Numbered from the stretch's first letter, positions 22,117-33,823 are shown. The stretch: 64,000 nucleotides of DNA from Clytia hemisphaerica (GCA_902728285.1 CACVBU010000378.1:403089-467088), one strand, 5' to 3'. The notes: generated from the letters alone by a model not told the origin. Translations and numbers: made by a program.

Positions 22117-22193
22117 TAAGAGTACTTAGTTAGAAATCCAAACCAAAACTGAAACTGTATTTTCACTAATAAATTAATAATTATATGTCACTT

Positions 22194-22607
22194 CCCAAGC
22201 GACTTAAAGTACCTGAAAATCAGACCGGTCTTGGTCCGGTATTACGAGCGGTCTTGTAGCGGTCAATTTTTGTTTTAGATCGGCCTCCAGACCTTCTAGA
22301 AATGTGATCTATAACGATCCTGGCCGCTTCTAGACGCTCGTGGCCGCTCGTTGGACCGGCCCAGGCCGTTCATTAGACCGGTACAGACCGCTAGTTAGTG
22401 ATTTTTAGTAACGATTACATCAAAAAATTGCTGTAAAAGGATGTCAAACGGGCGATCGGGGCCGGTCTGGGACTGGACGCTTTGCAGCGGCAGCTAAATT
22501 AACTAAACTTGTAGCGGTCTTTTGATAAATTTTTACCGGTCATTTACTGGCCCTTAAAAGACTGTCTAAAGACCGGTCCAATTTTCAGGTACTTTAAATT
22601 GCTTGGG
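22194..22607. mobile_element. Inverted-repeat element rich in ACCGGTC/GCGGTC
   Basis: The left end CCCAAGCGACTTAAAGTACC, continuing to TGAAAATCAGACCGGTC, is mirrored by GACCGGTCCAATTTTCA and GGTACTTTAAATTGCTTGGG. The interior repeats short GGCCG/CGGTC/ACCGG motifs many times, and its GC content is well above that of the flanks. A target duplication is not clear. Confidence 0.7.
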
Positions 22608-23166
22608 GAGTCATATTAGATATTATAATAATCCTAAGGATGATAAAATAATTACAATGATACCCTACTTTATCTTGACCTTCCCTATTATTCAGTACCT
22701 TAGAGTAAGCATTTTTAGAGGAATTTTGTTGGAATGTCAGGAAATCCCCTTTTTATGTTTCATAGAGATCTGTAGAGATGAAAAAACCTTAAACACGAAG
22801 CTAACTATCTATAGAAACTTTGTCGAAATTGCACAGTCAATTTTCTTTGACGAAAAGTGTTAGTTTATCTTCTTTTTTTTAATTCCTGCAACTGTGAAAC
22901 TGAAAACAAATGTATTTTTTTTGGACAGGCCGCAAATCAGGAACAAGATGAATTAAATTAATAAGCCTTTAAAATTAGAAAATAGCTAAATTGAAAGAAA
23001 TGAAATTATGACTCCGACAATTTGAAGTAAAATAAAAAGAAGGATAATCCGAAAAATTTCACCATCATAATCTTCATTAGAAAAATGACGACAAAATGTT
23101 GATGTTAAAAATTCTATATTGAAGTTAAAAGAGATCGGAAAATTGAATGGTGTTGAGCATAAGAAA
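22608..23166. other. Downstream flank of the BEN gene
   Basis: The 3' flank of the minus-strand BEN gene. No other gene is supported. The plus-strand frame at 22603-22863 has no known motif. Confidence 0.4.
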
Positions 23167-25357
23167 CTACTGCGTGTACTCCTCTTCTTCAGATTTGACT
23201 TTCCAATCCTTTCCTTCCTTCAAATAGTTGCGGGCTGTTTGAATGGTACCTGCGATGTACCTATGAAGTTTAGGAAGGGTTAGTTTTGACTGCTGTTTGT
23301 CTTTCTTTCTTCCACAACCTTCGTGGGTGAAAGCCAAACAGAACCCTAAAATAAGAACAAATGTGAAGAATACACAAAACTATGTTAAGGGAGAAAGTAT
23401 TAAAGGAAGTTAACTTGGTTAAAAATTGGTGCAAATATAAAATCAACGTATATAGCGAGACTAATTTTTGCCGTTGACACCAAATTTTGTCGAAATTCTT
23501 TCATTTTATTAAGGAATTTTCGAGAATTAATGGTAAAAATTGCATTTCGTAGAATTAATTCCCTTAAGGTAAATTTACAGCTTCTTTTCATGCATTTACA
23601 TACCTAGTATTGCATTCACAACATTTTTTGATATTGGAGAATGACCATTCGCACCTGTTACATTCAAAATTACCAGTTCCTGCTGGGAAAACATTCTAAG
23701 AACAACGAAATTTTGATTTAATTTCCAAAAGTTTCAAGAAAGTTTCAATATAAATTTAATTTTGTGAAAAAACTTGAAATAAACTGATTTGCCCTTTCAA
23801 TTTTTTCTGTAAAATGCAAATCTGTGATTACTAGTAATAATTAATGCACAAAGCCAAGCTGAATACCTTTTCATCAAGTACGCCACACATGTATCAGTTT
23901 CAGGTAGTAAATGAGCATTGCATATGGTCTCTCGGTGTAAATAAACACCAAATCCCTTCATGAGTTCTACCTGTAAAATTTGATATATTCCTTTTAAACC
24001 ATTTGCATTAGAAGTTTTTTTGAATAGAAGTTTGTAATTTTGAAAAATAGATTTTATTCCAATATCTCTCAAACTCTTCAAATTCTTCTAAAGAACTAGC
24101 AGCAAAAGAATTTACCTTATTTTCTCCAGAAATTGTGAAATAAGCTGGTTTGGTTACACGATTACTTTTAATTCCTGATAAAAACCAAAAGAATAGTGAT
24201 GCATGATCTGATCATAACTCAACTATTCACAGTTCCATTTAATAAAATTTGAATAGTTTACAGCAGATTTATCAAGCCTACCAAGAATTTCCTTCTGCCA
24301 AAATTTCTTTCTTTAAGGTATACAACAGGTGAAGGAAAATTCATTGCAAAGACAATTTCATATTTTCAGTAAGAGCTATAATAAAACTGAGATTAAAAAA
24401 TGAATAATTCTTACCTCAAGGAAAGCGTTGAAGTTCCTTGTCACATTGGCTAAAGCTAAAAGCAACACATGTAAAATGTTTTAGGAAGAGAGCAGGTTAG
24501 GGTACTCCAAGCACGGTGATTACTTAGATGTATCATTGTTAATTTATGGTCTGCAATGTGTTCTTTTTGCTTGATTCCAAGACACATGTAAGGTTAAAAT
24601 GATATAAAATCACTATGCTAAATCAATATTGATTAATATTTTATTGATCAATATTGATGAATATTCATCTCACCAGTTATAAGCTCTGATTTTAAACGCT
24701 TAATCTCCTTATCCTTCTCTTGACATTCACATCCCAATAAAGATCTGTTTGCAGCAATAGCAAGCTTGCGCTGGTTTTGAGAACCTACCATAGTGAATTA
24801 AAAAATGTTACTTGACAAATTGAAAAAATGTTTGGGAGGACCTTTTTCACTCATTGAGAATTAAAATTTTCCTGTGGTATTAATTTTTGAAATTTTTTCA
24901 TTTAGAATTTTGGCCGAAATTCGGATTTTAAACTTTGGCGCACCCACGTTTAATTTTTTTCTCAAAAATCTTTACAAATCGGGAAGGTTACTGAAAATTA
25001 ATTCTGGGAGAAGTTTAATTAAATGAATTTTCATTATTGAAAAGCTCATAAAAAATCATAGATACCTGCCGGTAAACTGGTAAAGTTTGATCTTTGACAT
25101 TTGGTGAGTTTAATAGGTCTAAAAGTAAGATCCAATCTTAAATTACGTTGGTTTATTAGAGAATGTTGGTTTATTGGAGTACCTTGTTGAGAATGTTGGG
25201 GTACCAGCGCACATTCATATTTTTTTGGATTTTGTTGATCTGAGTTTTTAAACTCAAGCATGATTACGCGCACTCTTGGAACTAAAATCTCATTTTCTTT
25301 CGAAAAAGCAGTGCATATACTTCTTCTTTTTAATTGTTTGTTTATAATTTTTTCCAT
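23167..25357 (-). CDS. BEN-domain protein, eight coding exons including a 13-nt microexon
   Basis: Hand-built model; exons (minus) are 25357-25066, 24784-24674, 24455-24415, 24294-24282, 24174-24116, 23970-23867, 23695-23604 and 23345-23167. Every intron is GT-AG and every phase matches, giving 296 residues and one stop. Residues 1-97 are basic and without known domain. Residues 98-134 are a charged helix, likely coiled coil (CQEKDKEIKRLKSELIT). Residues about 165-245 look like a BEN domain: VELMKGFGVYLHRE, a Leu-rich helix, FSQQELVILNVTGANG, then SPISKNVVNAILGF. BEN domains bind DNA or proteins in chromatin and transcription control. The 13-nt exon encodes KEIL and is needed to keep phase. 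The tail is acidic (SEEEEYTQ). The gene looks like host and intact. Neighbour 25451 is divergent across 93 bp. Confidence 0.82.
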
Positions 25358-25450
25358 CCATTATTGAGCGAAAAATTTTTTCAAAATATTTGATGTCGTA
25401 AATTTTCGAATTTAAGAAGGCGTGGCACTTTTAAAAAATACTTACTAAAA
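25358..25450. promoter_or_regulatory. Short divergent intergenic region, possible bidirectional promoter
   Basis: Only 93 bp separate the ATG of the BEN gene (minus) from the ATG of the small plus-strand gene. No clear TATA box or CpG cluster was seen. The inference rests on the head-to-head arrangement alone. The 5' UTRs may extend into or overlap each other. Confidence 0.4.
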
Positions 25451-25663
25451 ATGAGTTTTCAAATTCACGTAGATAAAAATGGCAAAACGGAGTTCTTCCG
25501 ACCAAAAAGTGCATATAAGTCCTGTAAGTTGCGATATACTTAATATACTTAATTGTTTTGAAATATAAGTATTAATTATTTGTTCTTTTAAGGCGCATCA
25601 ACACAGGTTTTTGTGCGAAAGTGCATATATGAGTCGCGTAAACCTCAAATTCGATTGAATTGA
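25451..25663 (+). CDS. Small two-exon gene divergent from the BEN gene
   Basis: Exon 1 runs from ATG 25451 to 25523 and ends at a strong donor (CCT|GTAAGT). Exon 2 starts at 25593 after TTTGTTCTTTTAAG. The phases agree and the frame runs to TGA at 25661-25663, giving 47 residues (start MSFQIHVDKNGKTEFFRPK). A further donor-like GTAAAC at 25638 could splice to later exons, in which case this is only the 5' end of a larger gene. The product is basic with two or three Cys. No family is recognised. The coding style and splice sites support a real gene more than chance. Confidence 0.5.
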
Positions 25664-26163
25664 ACCGTCTAGTATAATACTAAATACTAATTGAATAACA
25701 ATAGAAACTGGCGACATTTTGCGAGTAGTCTCGCACGGGTGACACTAGCAACAAAACAAAAAGATAATTGGGCAATTACTCCACGACTCGGGAAGTTTTT
25801 TGAGTAAATCGTCGACAAAAGTTGAGTTTGGTAATTTTTCAAGATTACTTTTGGAATTGTAAGAGTTGTTTTCTTTTGTTATCGTGCTTGTCAAATTTAC
25901 CTATATATTACAAAAGCGTGTTTTGCAATAAAAAGTTGATCATTTAAGTGACGTAAGCACGAATCGTATGAAATAGGCTAATTGAAAATCATTTTCGTGC
26001 TGAACAGGTTCAAAAGACCCTCGATTTCCAAAATTTCTTATAAAAAGTAAAACGGTTCGTAGGATGTTGTGAATAATTCTTATAATTAAAAATTAAAGAG
26101 AACCGTTTCTTACGTGGACAGTGCATTGTTGACGTCAAAGCTCGATTACCGAAATCCATTGTG

Positions 26164-27336
26164 TCAAGGAAGTCTTGGATCGGTGAAAGAAGGAATCGGA
26201 AAGAACAGATATTGTATTCGTGCATTGTTTGCATCTCCTGAATTTGAAAGATAAGTGCAGGGCTCACAAATGTAAAAAACTACTTTGCAAAATTTAAGGA
26301 AAACGCGCTTTACCTACACCAGTATGAAACTGACGTATGTTAAAGCCATACAGTTTTATAAAGCAGCTTGGCTTGTGCGAACGGATTCTGAAGTGACTTT
26401 TGTTGTATAAAACAACTACTGAGTAGTAAATAAAAAGAGGTTTTAAAGGAATGAAAACATGATGTAACAGAAAACTTTTTGTCTCCCTTAAAGGTACTAA
26501 TTTTCGCGTAGAGGTCCGAAAATGCGTGAAATTTAATACCGAAATTATGCGCAATGTTAAGGTGCGCAAAAATCAGTACTGAATTTTCGCAGAATCTCTC
26601 CGGAAAATCATAAAATTATCCAAAATCATAATAACTTGTACGTATAAGTAATACACGTTTTGTTTATAAGAACAAACTATATAAAAACATAAGGCTTCGA
26701 TGGCCAAAATGCTAAAAACAAGTTAAAAACATTTTATGCTTCGTGGGGCTCTAAAACACCCGATTTCTTAAGAAAATTACTCAAAAAATGACAAAAATAA
26801 GAACATTTGAAGAACATTTTTAGGCTTAAAACTCAAAAATTTTGAATGTTCTTATAAAAACACGTGTATTTTTTGAAAAATAAATACTTTACACGCGAAA
26901 ATAAATACCCGAAAATTGAATACGTTAAAGCTTGTTTGTGCGCCAATTCCGGCTTATGTTCATAAGATTTAGACGTGACTAAAGTTTTCATTTGTCGTTG
27001 ATGTCAGCAAAACACATCACCCTGAACTTTACCGTGGAGCACATTAAAAAGATACAAGAGAAACACATAGATACAAAGAAAATTACAATTTAAAAAGGAA
27101 ATAACAAAGACCATAATTTCACTTTATTGGGTGGCCAAATTCAAAAACGAATGCTATAAAATTGTAATGTAGAAGCCTTACCAGCGTCTCGAATTTTCCT
27201 CAAGCTCCATCTGCTGTGGGTTCTAATGCTTCCTTTGGTTACGGCATAACTTTCTTCTCGAGAGTAAACCTCGCTGCATTAATTCAAAAATTAAAATCTA
27301 CTCATCCTCAATTTGAACAAGGTCTGCATACTCCAT
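26164..27336 (-). CDS. Three-exon gene for a 66-residue protein
   Basis: Hand-built model; coding exons (minus) are 27336-27302, 27273-27182 and 26237-26164. Donors are GTAGAT and GTAAGG, acceptors AATGCAG and AAATTCAG. Phases match and the total is 67 codons with stop. The start ATG follows an acceptor-like GACTTCCTCAG, so a 5' non-coding exon probably exists upstream. The middle exon is strongly coding in look (EVYSREESYAVTKGSIRTHS). The C-terminus is hydrophobic and proline-containing (LFFPIPSFTDPRLP). I do not recognise the family. An alternative reading continues exon 3 in another frame, so the exact C-terminus is less sure than exons 1 and 2. Confidence 0.5.
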
Positions 27337-28279
27337 GTTGAAAATACGTACTGAGGAAGTCTGTCATTGAACCAAATTATTCCAGAAGAAAAGTATGGAT
27401 AAATTATTTAATCAAGCAGTACCGTAAATGCGCTGTCTGGCTTTTTTTTCCTTCTTTACATATTTTGTTACTTTTCGAGACAACGCCTTGCGCATTTTTA
27501 CTTTCTTGGCGTTCAAAATAAATATATTTTGGCTTGGGGTCAAATTATATCCTTTCAGGTTTTGTTAATCTCATAAAAATGAGAAATTTAGAGCGAATTA
27601 CGTTAAGGTTTTGGGTTTTATCAATCCGACAGCTATAATCCCCCAAACTCTTATTCTTAGCATCAGTTTTACTCGATAAGTATTCATTCCCAGAATGATC
27701 CAGATGGTGCTGCAAATGAATAGCATTCTCCAGGACAGAGAATATATTCTGAAATAATTTTAGGGATTGGTATGGACTGGACCAGCCGCTTGATAATATT
27801 ATTCAACGCATCAATATCGACTTTCCTTGAATACAGTAACGAAGGTGTACGAGAATGTCTTTTGTTGTATCAACCGAAAATAAACACATGACTGTTTTAC
27901 ATTTTATGGGGATAATCAAACAAATATAATGACATTTAGCTCACAGGCGCCTCATTAATTCAAATAAAACTCTTCGATGCGTTTTCAGAGTTAAATTTTG
28001 CGATTAAGATTTACATTTTGAAAATCGTACATTTCACGCATACAAGATTTTAAATTTAGGACAATGAAAGGTGTCTAAAGGCGAAAAATCATTTTTCAGA
28101 TGATTTATCCTTTAATAAACTGTAAACTTTTTAAATTATTTTGTTAGTATATATGTTTCGGAAATCTATAATAAATTCAATTTTTGGAAAAAGGAGGATT
28201 ACATTAGAAATTTGGAAGCCTACTGTAGTCAAAAGAACCTTACAGTTTTTAACGCGAGTCTCGAATGGAGGGCTAGTTT
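27337..28279. other. Interval upstream of the 66-residue gene
   Basis: Probably holds the promoter and a 5' non-coding exon of the minus-strand gene. Nothing else is supported. Confidence 0.35.
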
Positions 28280-28560
28280 CTTGCATTTGGGTACGAAAAG
28301 GACTTGTTCGGGCATCAAGTGGACTAGTTCGGGTGCTAAGTGGACTTGTCTTAGGGTACCGAGTGGGCTTGTCTTTGGGCATCAAGTGGACTTGTCATTG
28401 GGTACCAAGTGGAGTTGTCTTTGGGTACTATTTAAGTGGACATGTCTTTGGGCATCAAGTGGACCAGTTCGGGTACTAAGTGGACTTGTCTTTGGGTACG
28501 AAAGGGACTTGTCTTTGGGTACCAAAAGGAGTTGTCTTTGGGTACTAAGTGGACTTGTTT
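28280..28560 (+). repeat. Minisatellite of GGACTTGTCTTTGGGTACCA-type units
   Basis: About ten tandem units of 22-30 bp built from AAGTGGACTTGT and CTTTGGGTACNA. Unit length varies, so the open frames across it (28141-28598) are not credible proteins. A single related unit occurs at 29236-29285. The array ends next to the MITE at 28568. Confidence 0.85.
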
Positions 28561-28567
28561 TGTTGTA

Positions 28568-28861
28568 CCCGGGGGGGGGTACTAGGGTTGCGAGCTGACG
28601 GGGGCGGGTGCCGCCCGACTTTCGAACTTTGGACCCTTACCGGGACTAAAAAGGAGAAAGCAAAGGAAAATTTTGGGAATTTTACGACCCTTAGCGGGAC
28701 TAATTTGACCAATTTTGACCAAATTTCGATCTTTCAGGGGGTAAAAAGTTGAAATTTTCCTATTTTTCCGACCCTTAGGGGGACTTTGGAAGTCCAAAAA
28801 AGGTACCCTTAAGGGCGGCACATACTGTACCCTCCATTTGCCTAAGTACCCCCCCCCCGGG
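28568..28861. mobile_element. Short MITE with the same CCCGGGGGGG ends as the 6.75-kb MULE-like element
   Basis: Left end CCCGGGGGGGGGTACTAGGG and right end CCTAAGTACCCCCCCCCCGG (plus a last G), flanked by TGTTGTA on both sides (28561-28567 and 28862-28868; a C may extend it to 8 bp). Subterminal ACCCTTAxxGGGAC blocks resemble the AAGGGT arrays near the right end of the element at 40757-47509. It looks like an internally deleted, non-autonomous relative. Confidence 0.75.
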
Positions 28862-28868
28862 TGTTGTA

Positions 28869-30497
28869 CAAACTTAACTGCAATCAGTGCCATAACATAT
28901 TGGCACTTTTGGCTAATTTACCATTTTTCGAAAATCGAAGTTCGAGCAACAATGTCAATTTCGGGCCTTCAACTTGATTTCAACTATATTTTGGTCTGGG
29001 AGGGATTTATTGGCTTCTAGGCTATATTTCAAGCCCTACTGGATCATTTTTGAACTTTTGGATCATCAGATCCTAAGGTCCTAAGTCTTAAGTCTAGCGT
29101 TAAAACTCAGAGTTGAAACTCTACCCTTCGAACCTACTTTAGAGCACTTGCAAATCGATTGTGGTTTCAAAACACCCCGGTGGATTTCCCTTTTGTGCCA
29201 AGTATTTCGTCACCGATTGTGGTCTGTAAAATAATTTTGGGTACCAAGTGGACTTGTGTAAAAACAAGTCTACTTCGTACCCATGTACCATGATTAACGT
29301 ACCTGATCCATAAATTCAGCTTTCGGCACTTTCGTTCGTGAAAACCCAACAGTTTTTTTATCAATGCATGCATAAAAAAACTTGAAATTCTTTAATACTT
29401 GTCAAGAATATTTCCCATAACAAAACAAGGGAAGTTTAATGTCTTTGATTAAGCCAGGTAACGAGGGATTTTTGTAAAAGGTATCTCGTGTCTCTCCAAA
29501 TCCTCCGCAAAACTGTGTCTTTGAGCATCAATTCTTCAACAATCAACTTCACTTCTTATTTCGAAAATTCGACACGTTTACAGCTTGACGATAGTTGATA
29601 AGTTCCCCATAGTTTTTGTTGCAAAAATGTTGTTTCAGACCATTTATAGCTATTTAAACAAGTATGCATTTTGTCTCATCCATGCATCGAAACAAAAACA
29701 TTGAAAAGTGTTATCAATCTGATAGAGAAACGCAACGATGAAGAATTTCTTCTCAATCGAAAAATACAATATATCTTCTTTTTCTGTGTATAATGTATAA
29801 GAATTTCACATCTCTGAAAAAGCTCCTGCATTTTGAAGCTTCTGGATCGAAAATTGTGCATATTTTCGTCGGGAACTTGTCGAATTTTTTTGTTCGATTT
29901 TTGGAATTTTAGATTTTCGTTTGGAATTTCTTTGTGATTTGGGATTTTCGGAAAAAAAGTACTAGTACAATATTCTTTTGAGCAGCGATAGAATCCCTTT
30001 TGCTTTGCGAACACGAGACTGATTGATTGACCATTTTAAAATGTTGATTTGCTTCTAACAAGTCTGCACACGAAGTGTGATTTTAGAACATAGTGGCTCT
30101 AATAGCCTGGAGGCCACTTATAGCTTTTTGATAGACTGGGCTGACGCTGAACTCATCAAAAATTATCAGAAAGCAAAGTCAATCCAATCCTTCATGTTCA
30201 AATTCAATTTTTTCTATTCAAATTCTATCTTTCATATTCAAATTCAATCTTTCAAATTCATTTTTTTTCATTCAAACTTTTATAAATTTCAATCAATCTT
30301 TCTAGGTACCAGTGGATTCAAAAAGAGTTTGTCTCCAGACCTCCGCGCAGCCGCATACTTTATGTTTTTTTTTGGAGATAATAATAACTGATGAATTTTA
30401 TCTTCTGCGTGAATTTGCCTGTATGCCACTAATCTTATTATCTCCTTAAGATTTAATAGTTTAAGACTCGGTGTTCGTGTCAAAAACATAAACCAAC
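28869..30497. other. Non-coding interval
   Basis: No supported gene. A run of ATTCAAATTC-type units at 30195-30270 is low complexity. Confidence 0.4.
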
Positions 30498-30734
30498 ATG
30501 GCAGACAAAAACAAACATGCTGCAGTTGCACAATTACTTCAACAAGCAAGTGAAATTTTGGCGTCTGATGAATCAACAATAGAGCCTCCAACATCGAATA
30601 TTGGACAAATTCAAAGGGCAGCTAGTAATGTAAGTAGCATGATTAGTGCAAGTTCTAGTAATGGCACGTTTGCCCGGCTTAATTGTAATGACCGATTGAG
30701 AGCTACCAACCACCATTCTCGATATCACCCATAG
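30498..30734 (+). pseudogene. N-terminal exon-like ORF of a transposon-type protein
   Basis: A 78-codon frame with a good start context (CAACATGGCAGAC). It is Ser/Ala-rich and continues in shifted frames into basic KNNKKK sequence, so the reading frame is broken after it. The composition resembles the disordered N-termini of cnidarian transposon proteins. It could belong with the remnants at 31866-33470, but the tandem duplication at 30905-31805 lies between them. Confidence 0.35.
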
Positions 30735-30904
30735 GTTGATAAAAACAAAAACAACAAGAAGAAACAGCTTCAAATCCAGAACAAACAAGTGATACTTTTA
30801 TGGACTTACCTGGTTATGCATTTAACACATATATAATTGATATCTACATAAGCGTGACCATTAAACAATCATTCAGAACACAAATAGTGACGATCTATTA
30901 AAAT

Positions 30905-31805
30905 TAGTCGTTTGTTTCTTATAAAAAAACACGTTTAGAAACCAAAATTTCATACTCTTGAAGAATTCTTTCATATTCAAGACTTCGAGTGCAAAAAAAC
31001 ATCTCATCAAAAAATTTAGTAATTTTAAGAACATTGATGTATGCTTACAGTGATTCTTATAGATAAATATGCGTTTTTTGAGCTGAAAAATTCTTTTTTT
31101 ACGAAAATCTGCTGAAGCCATCTTTTACCTACTTTCATGCAAAAAGTCAGAAAATAACAAGTCCAAAAAACCCTTTTTTTTATCCGTTTTTTAGCTGAAA
31201 TTTACCCAAAAAATTTTTTTCCAAAAATCTAGCTCCGTCACATTCGAGGGTTTATAGTTATGCATCTTTGTGCAAAAAATCATAAAGAATGAAAGTGCTA
31301 ATCTCGAGAAACGCTAATACCTAAGTAATTGATAGTGTGCTTATAAAAAAATATCGAATTTGGCCAGTTTTTCTATAAGAACAAGCCAAACAACCAAAAT
31401 TTCATGTCTAAACACATATATTCTTTAAAAGTAAGCCCTCATGAGCAAAAAAAACATCTTTCTCATAAAAAAATTGAGTAATTTGACTAATAACATTGAT
31501 GTATGCTTATTAATAGTGATTCTTATAGATAAACATGCGTTTTTTGAGCTAACAAAATCTTTTTGCAAAAATTCGCTTAAGCCATCTTTTACCTACGATG
31601 GTACCCTACTTTCATGCAAAAAATCAGAAAAAATTAACGACCTAATTTTTCACAAAGTCCAAAAAACCCGTTTTTTAGCCGTTTTTTGGCCCAAATTTGC
31701 CCAAAATATTTTTTTTTTCAAAATCGGGCTCCGTCACATTCGAGGGTTTATACTTATGCATCTTTGTGCAAAAAATCAGAAAAAACTAATGAGCTAATCA
31801 TGAGG
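30905..31805 (+). repeat. Tandem direct duplication, about 430-bp units
   Basis: Unit 1 (about 30905-31330) and unit 2 (about 31375-31805) share, in order, CCAAAATTTCAT, ACATTGATGTATGCTTA, AGTGATTCTTATAGATAAA, GCCATCTTTTACCTAC, CTCCGTCACATTCGAGGGTT and TATGCATCTTTGTGCAAAAA. A partial inverted relative is at about 41810-41940. There is no coding potential. Confidence 0.8.
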
Positions 31806-31865
31806 AAAGCTAATAACGAACGAACGGACAAAGGTTAATTTATAGGACCTCCACCGGGGTAGGTC

Positions 31866-33470
31866 CAAAAAGTACCTGAGAAGGTTTCCCAGATTAATCT
31901 CATAAAGTGTAACGATGATGAGTTTTCTGATAAGGAGGATCAAGAGCAGAATCATTTGAAATGGGATAGTGTTATTGGGAATGACATTATAAACATTTCT
32001 GAAGGTGATGGTGAGGCAGATATTAGATAAAAATAACACAAGCTTTAAACCAAAAGTTTCCTTTGATTGGTGATAAAGACTTTCGATTTGTCAAAGCTCG
32101 AAGAAAAGAAATTACTAGAATGAGTTTGAGATCGGACATGGAGTATGGTTTTGCAGTAGTCAAAAAGTTGGCAGGACAATGACAGCTATATCTCCAAATG
32201 AAAACAATGTATAAACCATTTCTCAATGATAAAAGCTTATCTAGTGTAGAGAGGGAAAATAAGGAAAACGAATTACCGGCTTCAGGTCTGAAATTGAGAT
32301 CAGCAACAACAGCAGTAAAACAACCTGTTGATGAAAAAGCACCAGTTGGTGACAAGTCAGTTGTAGCACATGGTAATGAATTGTTATTAAAGATGAAGTC
32401 GTGAAAAGACAGAAGAAAAAACTGTGAAAAAATTTACCCAAGAAGCAGTCTTGGAAAATTCTCCGATTAAAGACACCTTGATTGAAAACTTACGATACTT
32501 CCAACAGAAGCTACATACTGGACGAGAACTTGATTTAGCTTCCTTAGATATAGAGAAGAAGATGACGATGATGGTGACTCTGATTCAGAGAACACAAACT
32601 GATAGACAAACAATTTTACAATCAAGTTTTCATGAAATTGAAGACACTGTAACTGACTTTTTCAAGACCTGCAAAATAGACTTCCAATGAGAACTTGTCA
32701 AAGACTCGGCTGGGCCTCAAAAAGAGTGGCTTCGATTGTATCACTCATTCTTATTGTACTATGGATTCATTTTTCTGAAAGATGTATTGAGAGATACTGC
32801 ATACAAACACCACTTGACTTGGTTGTTGCTATTCAAATTGTGTCAGATAAAAATGATCTTGTTCGGAATGAAGGAAATCTTAACTATGCTAAGCAGCTTC
32901 TTGAATACTTTATAAACCATGCCCCCTCATTCTTTTGGTGAAGAATTTGTTGTATACAATTTACACAGCTTGATACACTTGGTAGACGATGTGAAAAAAG
33001 TTGTAGGACTGGATTTAATCTCATCATTTCATTTTGAAAACTCCCTTGAAAGTTTAAAGAAATTTGTTAGGAATGCATTTAAACTACTTGTGTCAATCAT
33101 TAAAAGAGTATCTAAACTTAAAAGTGCTGGTTAAAAAAATAGCCAGAAAACTATTTCTACTTACTAGTTTCTAAGAAAAATCGTGATTTCTGGTTCATTT
33201 TACATACAAATGTGGTTGCCGCTGTAAAGAACGAACTTTCTAAAACAAGCTTTGTTTGTAACATTTGTCAACAAAATACTTTGACTGATTTTTTTTCCGA
33301 AATCCTTGTCCGTGAAAAGATGCTGGAATTTATTGCTTGAGCAATAGAGTCAATGGAACAGAAAGAATTGACCGTCTTGACAGTTTCAGAAGAAAGTTAG
33401 CTGCTCTCCCTGTTGATGTAAAGGTTGTCTTGGTTTCAATGCTTAGTGATGCCAAATTTTGAATTTACTT
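31866..33470 (+). pseudogene. Decayed transposase-like protein gene
   Basis: Coding remnants follow one another in changing frames. They include an acidic block (31880-32028), a helical block with ENLRYFQQKLHTGRELDLAS (32424-32690), then LYYGFIF and FGEEFVVYNLHSLIHLVDDV followed by SSFHFENSLESLKKFVR (32919-33134). After stops come FVCNICQQNTLTDFF and DRLDSFRRKLAALPVDVKV (to about 33460). The EFVVYNLHSLIHLVDD..F-FEN block is one I recall from large metazoan transposase-like proteins whose C-terminus resembles TNP2/CACTA-type proteins. That name is uncertain. Several frameshifts and stops mean it is not functional. Confidence 0.5.
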
Positions 33471-33697
33471 TTTTTATGCAGAAAAAAATTACATAAAACG
33501 TTTTCAGTGTAGTTTTATCACTATTCTCACTGGTTACCTGATAACGTTAATGATTTTTCTTGTTTGTAATGAAAATTCTCCTTTTGGAAAACAAAATACA
33601 ATACTTTAGGGGAACTTTCTAAAAGCTGAGGGAACTAATTTTTGCGGCGTCCTAATTTGAGGACTATCAAATTTTGAAGATTCTAGACATTTTTCAG
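33471..33697. other. Short non-coding interval
   Basis: Nothing supported. Confidence 0.3.
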
Positions 33698-33823
33698 ATG
33701 TTTGGCGGAGCGAGGAATTGGTTTACTGGTGTGATTTAACAAATGCCAAACGCCAATTCAGGAATTGTGATCCTATTGAAAATACATGGCCATGCTACAT
33801 GGAGCTGAAACATATTACAGCAG
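33698..33823 (+). other. Isolated exon-like segment
   Basis: Bounded by a good acceptor (CATTTTTCAG) and a GTTTGT donor, and open in one frame with a protein-like reading (VWRSEELVYWCDLTNAKRQF, then RNCDPIENTWPCYMELKH). The next exon-like segment (34786) does not join in phase directly. The 800-bp MITE at 33935 lies in what would be the intron. Confidence 0.35.

Noticed and set aside
23604..23695. Cys-rich zinc-finger reading of BEN exon 7 (CNRC..CCEC)
   Set aside because: That frame leads to an early stop in exon 8. The other frame is phase-consistent with all exons and fits the BEN motif.
28280..28560. CRISPR-like array
   Set aside because: No unique spacers between constant repeats, and the genome is eukaryotic. 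It is a minisatellite.
28141..28598. ORFs of 112-128 codons on plus
   Set aside because: They are readings of a tandem minisatellite with variable unit length.
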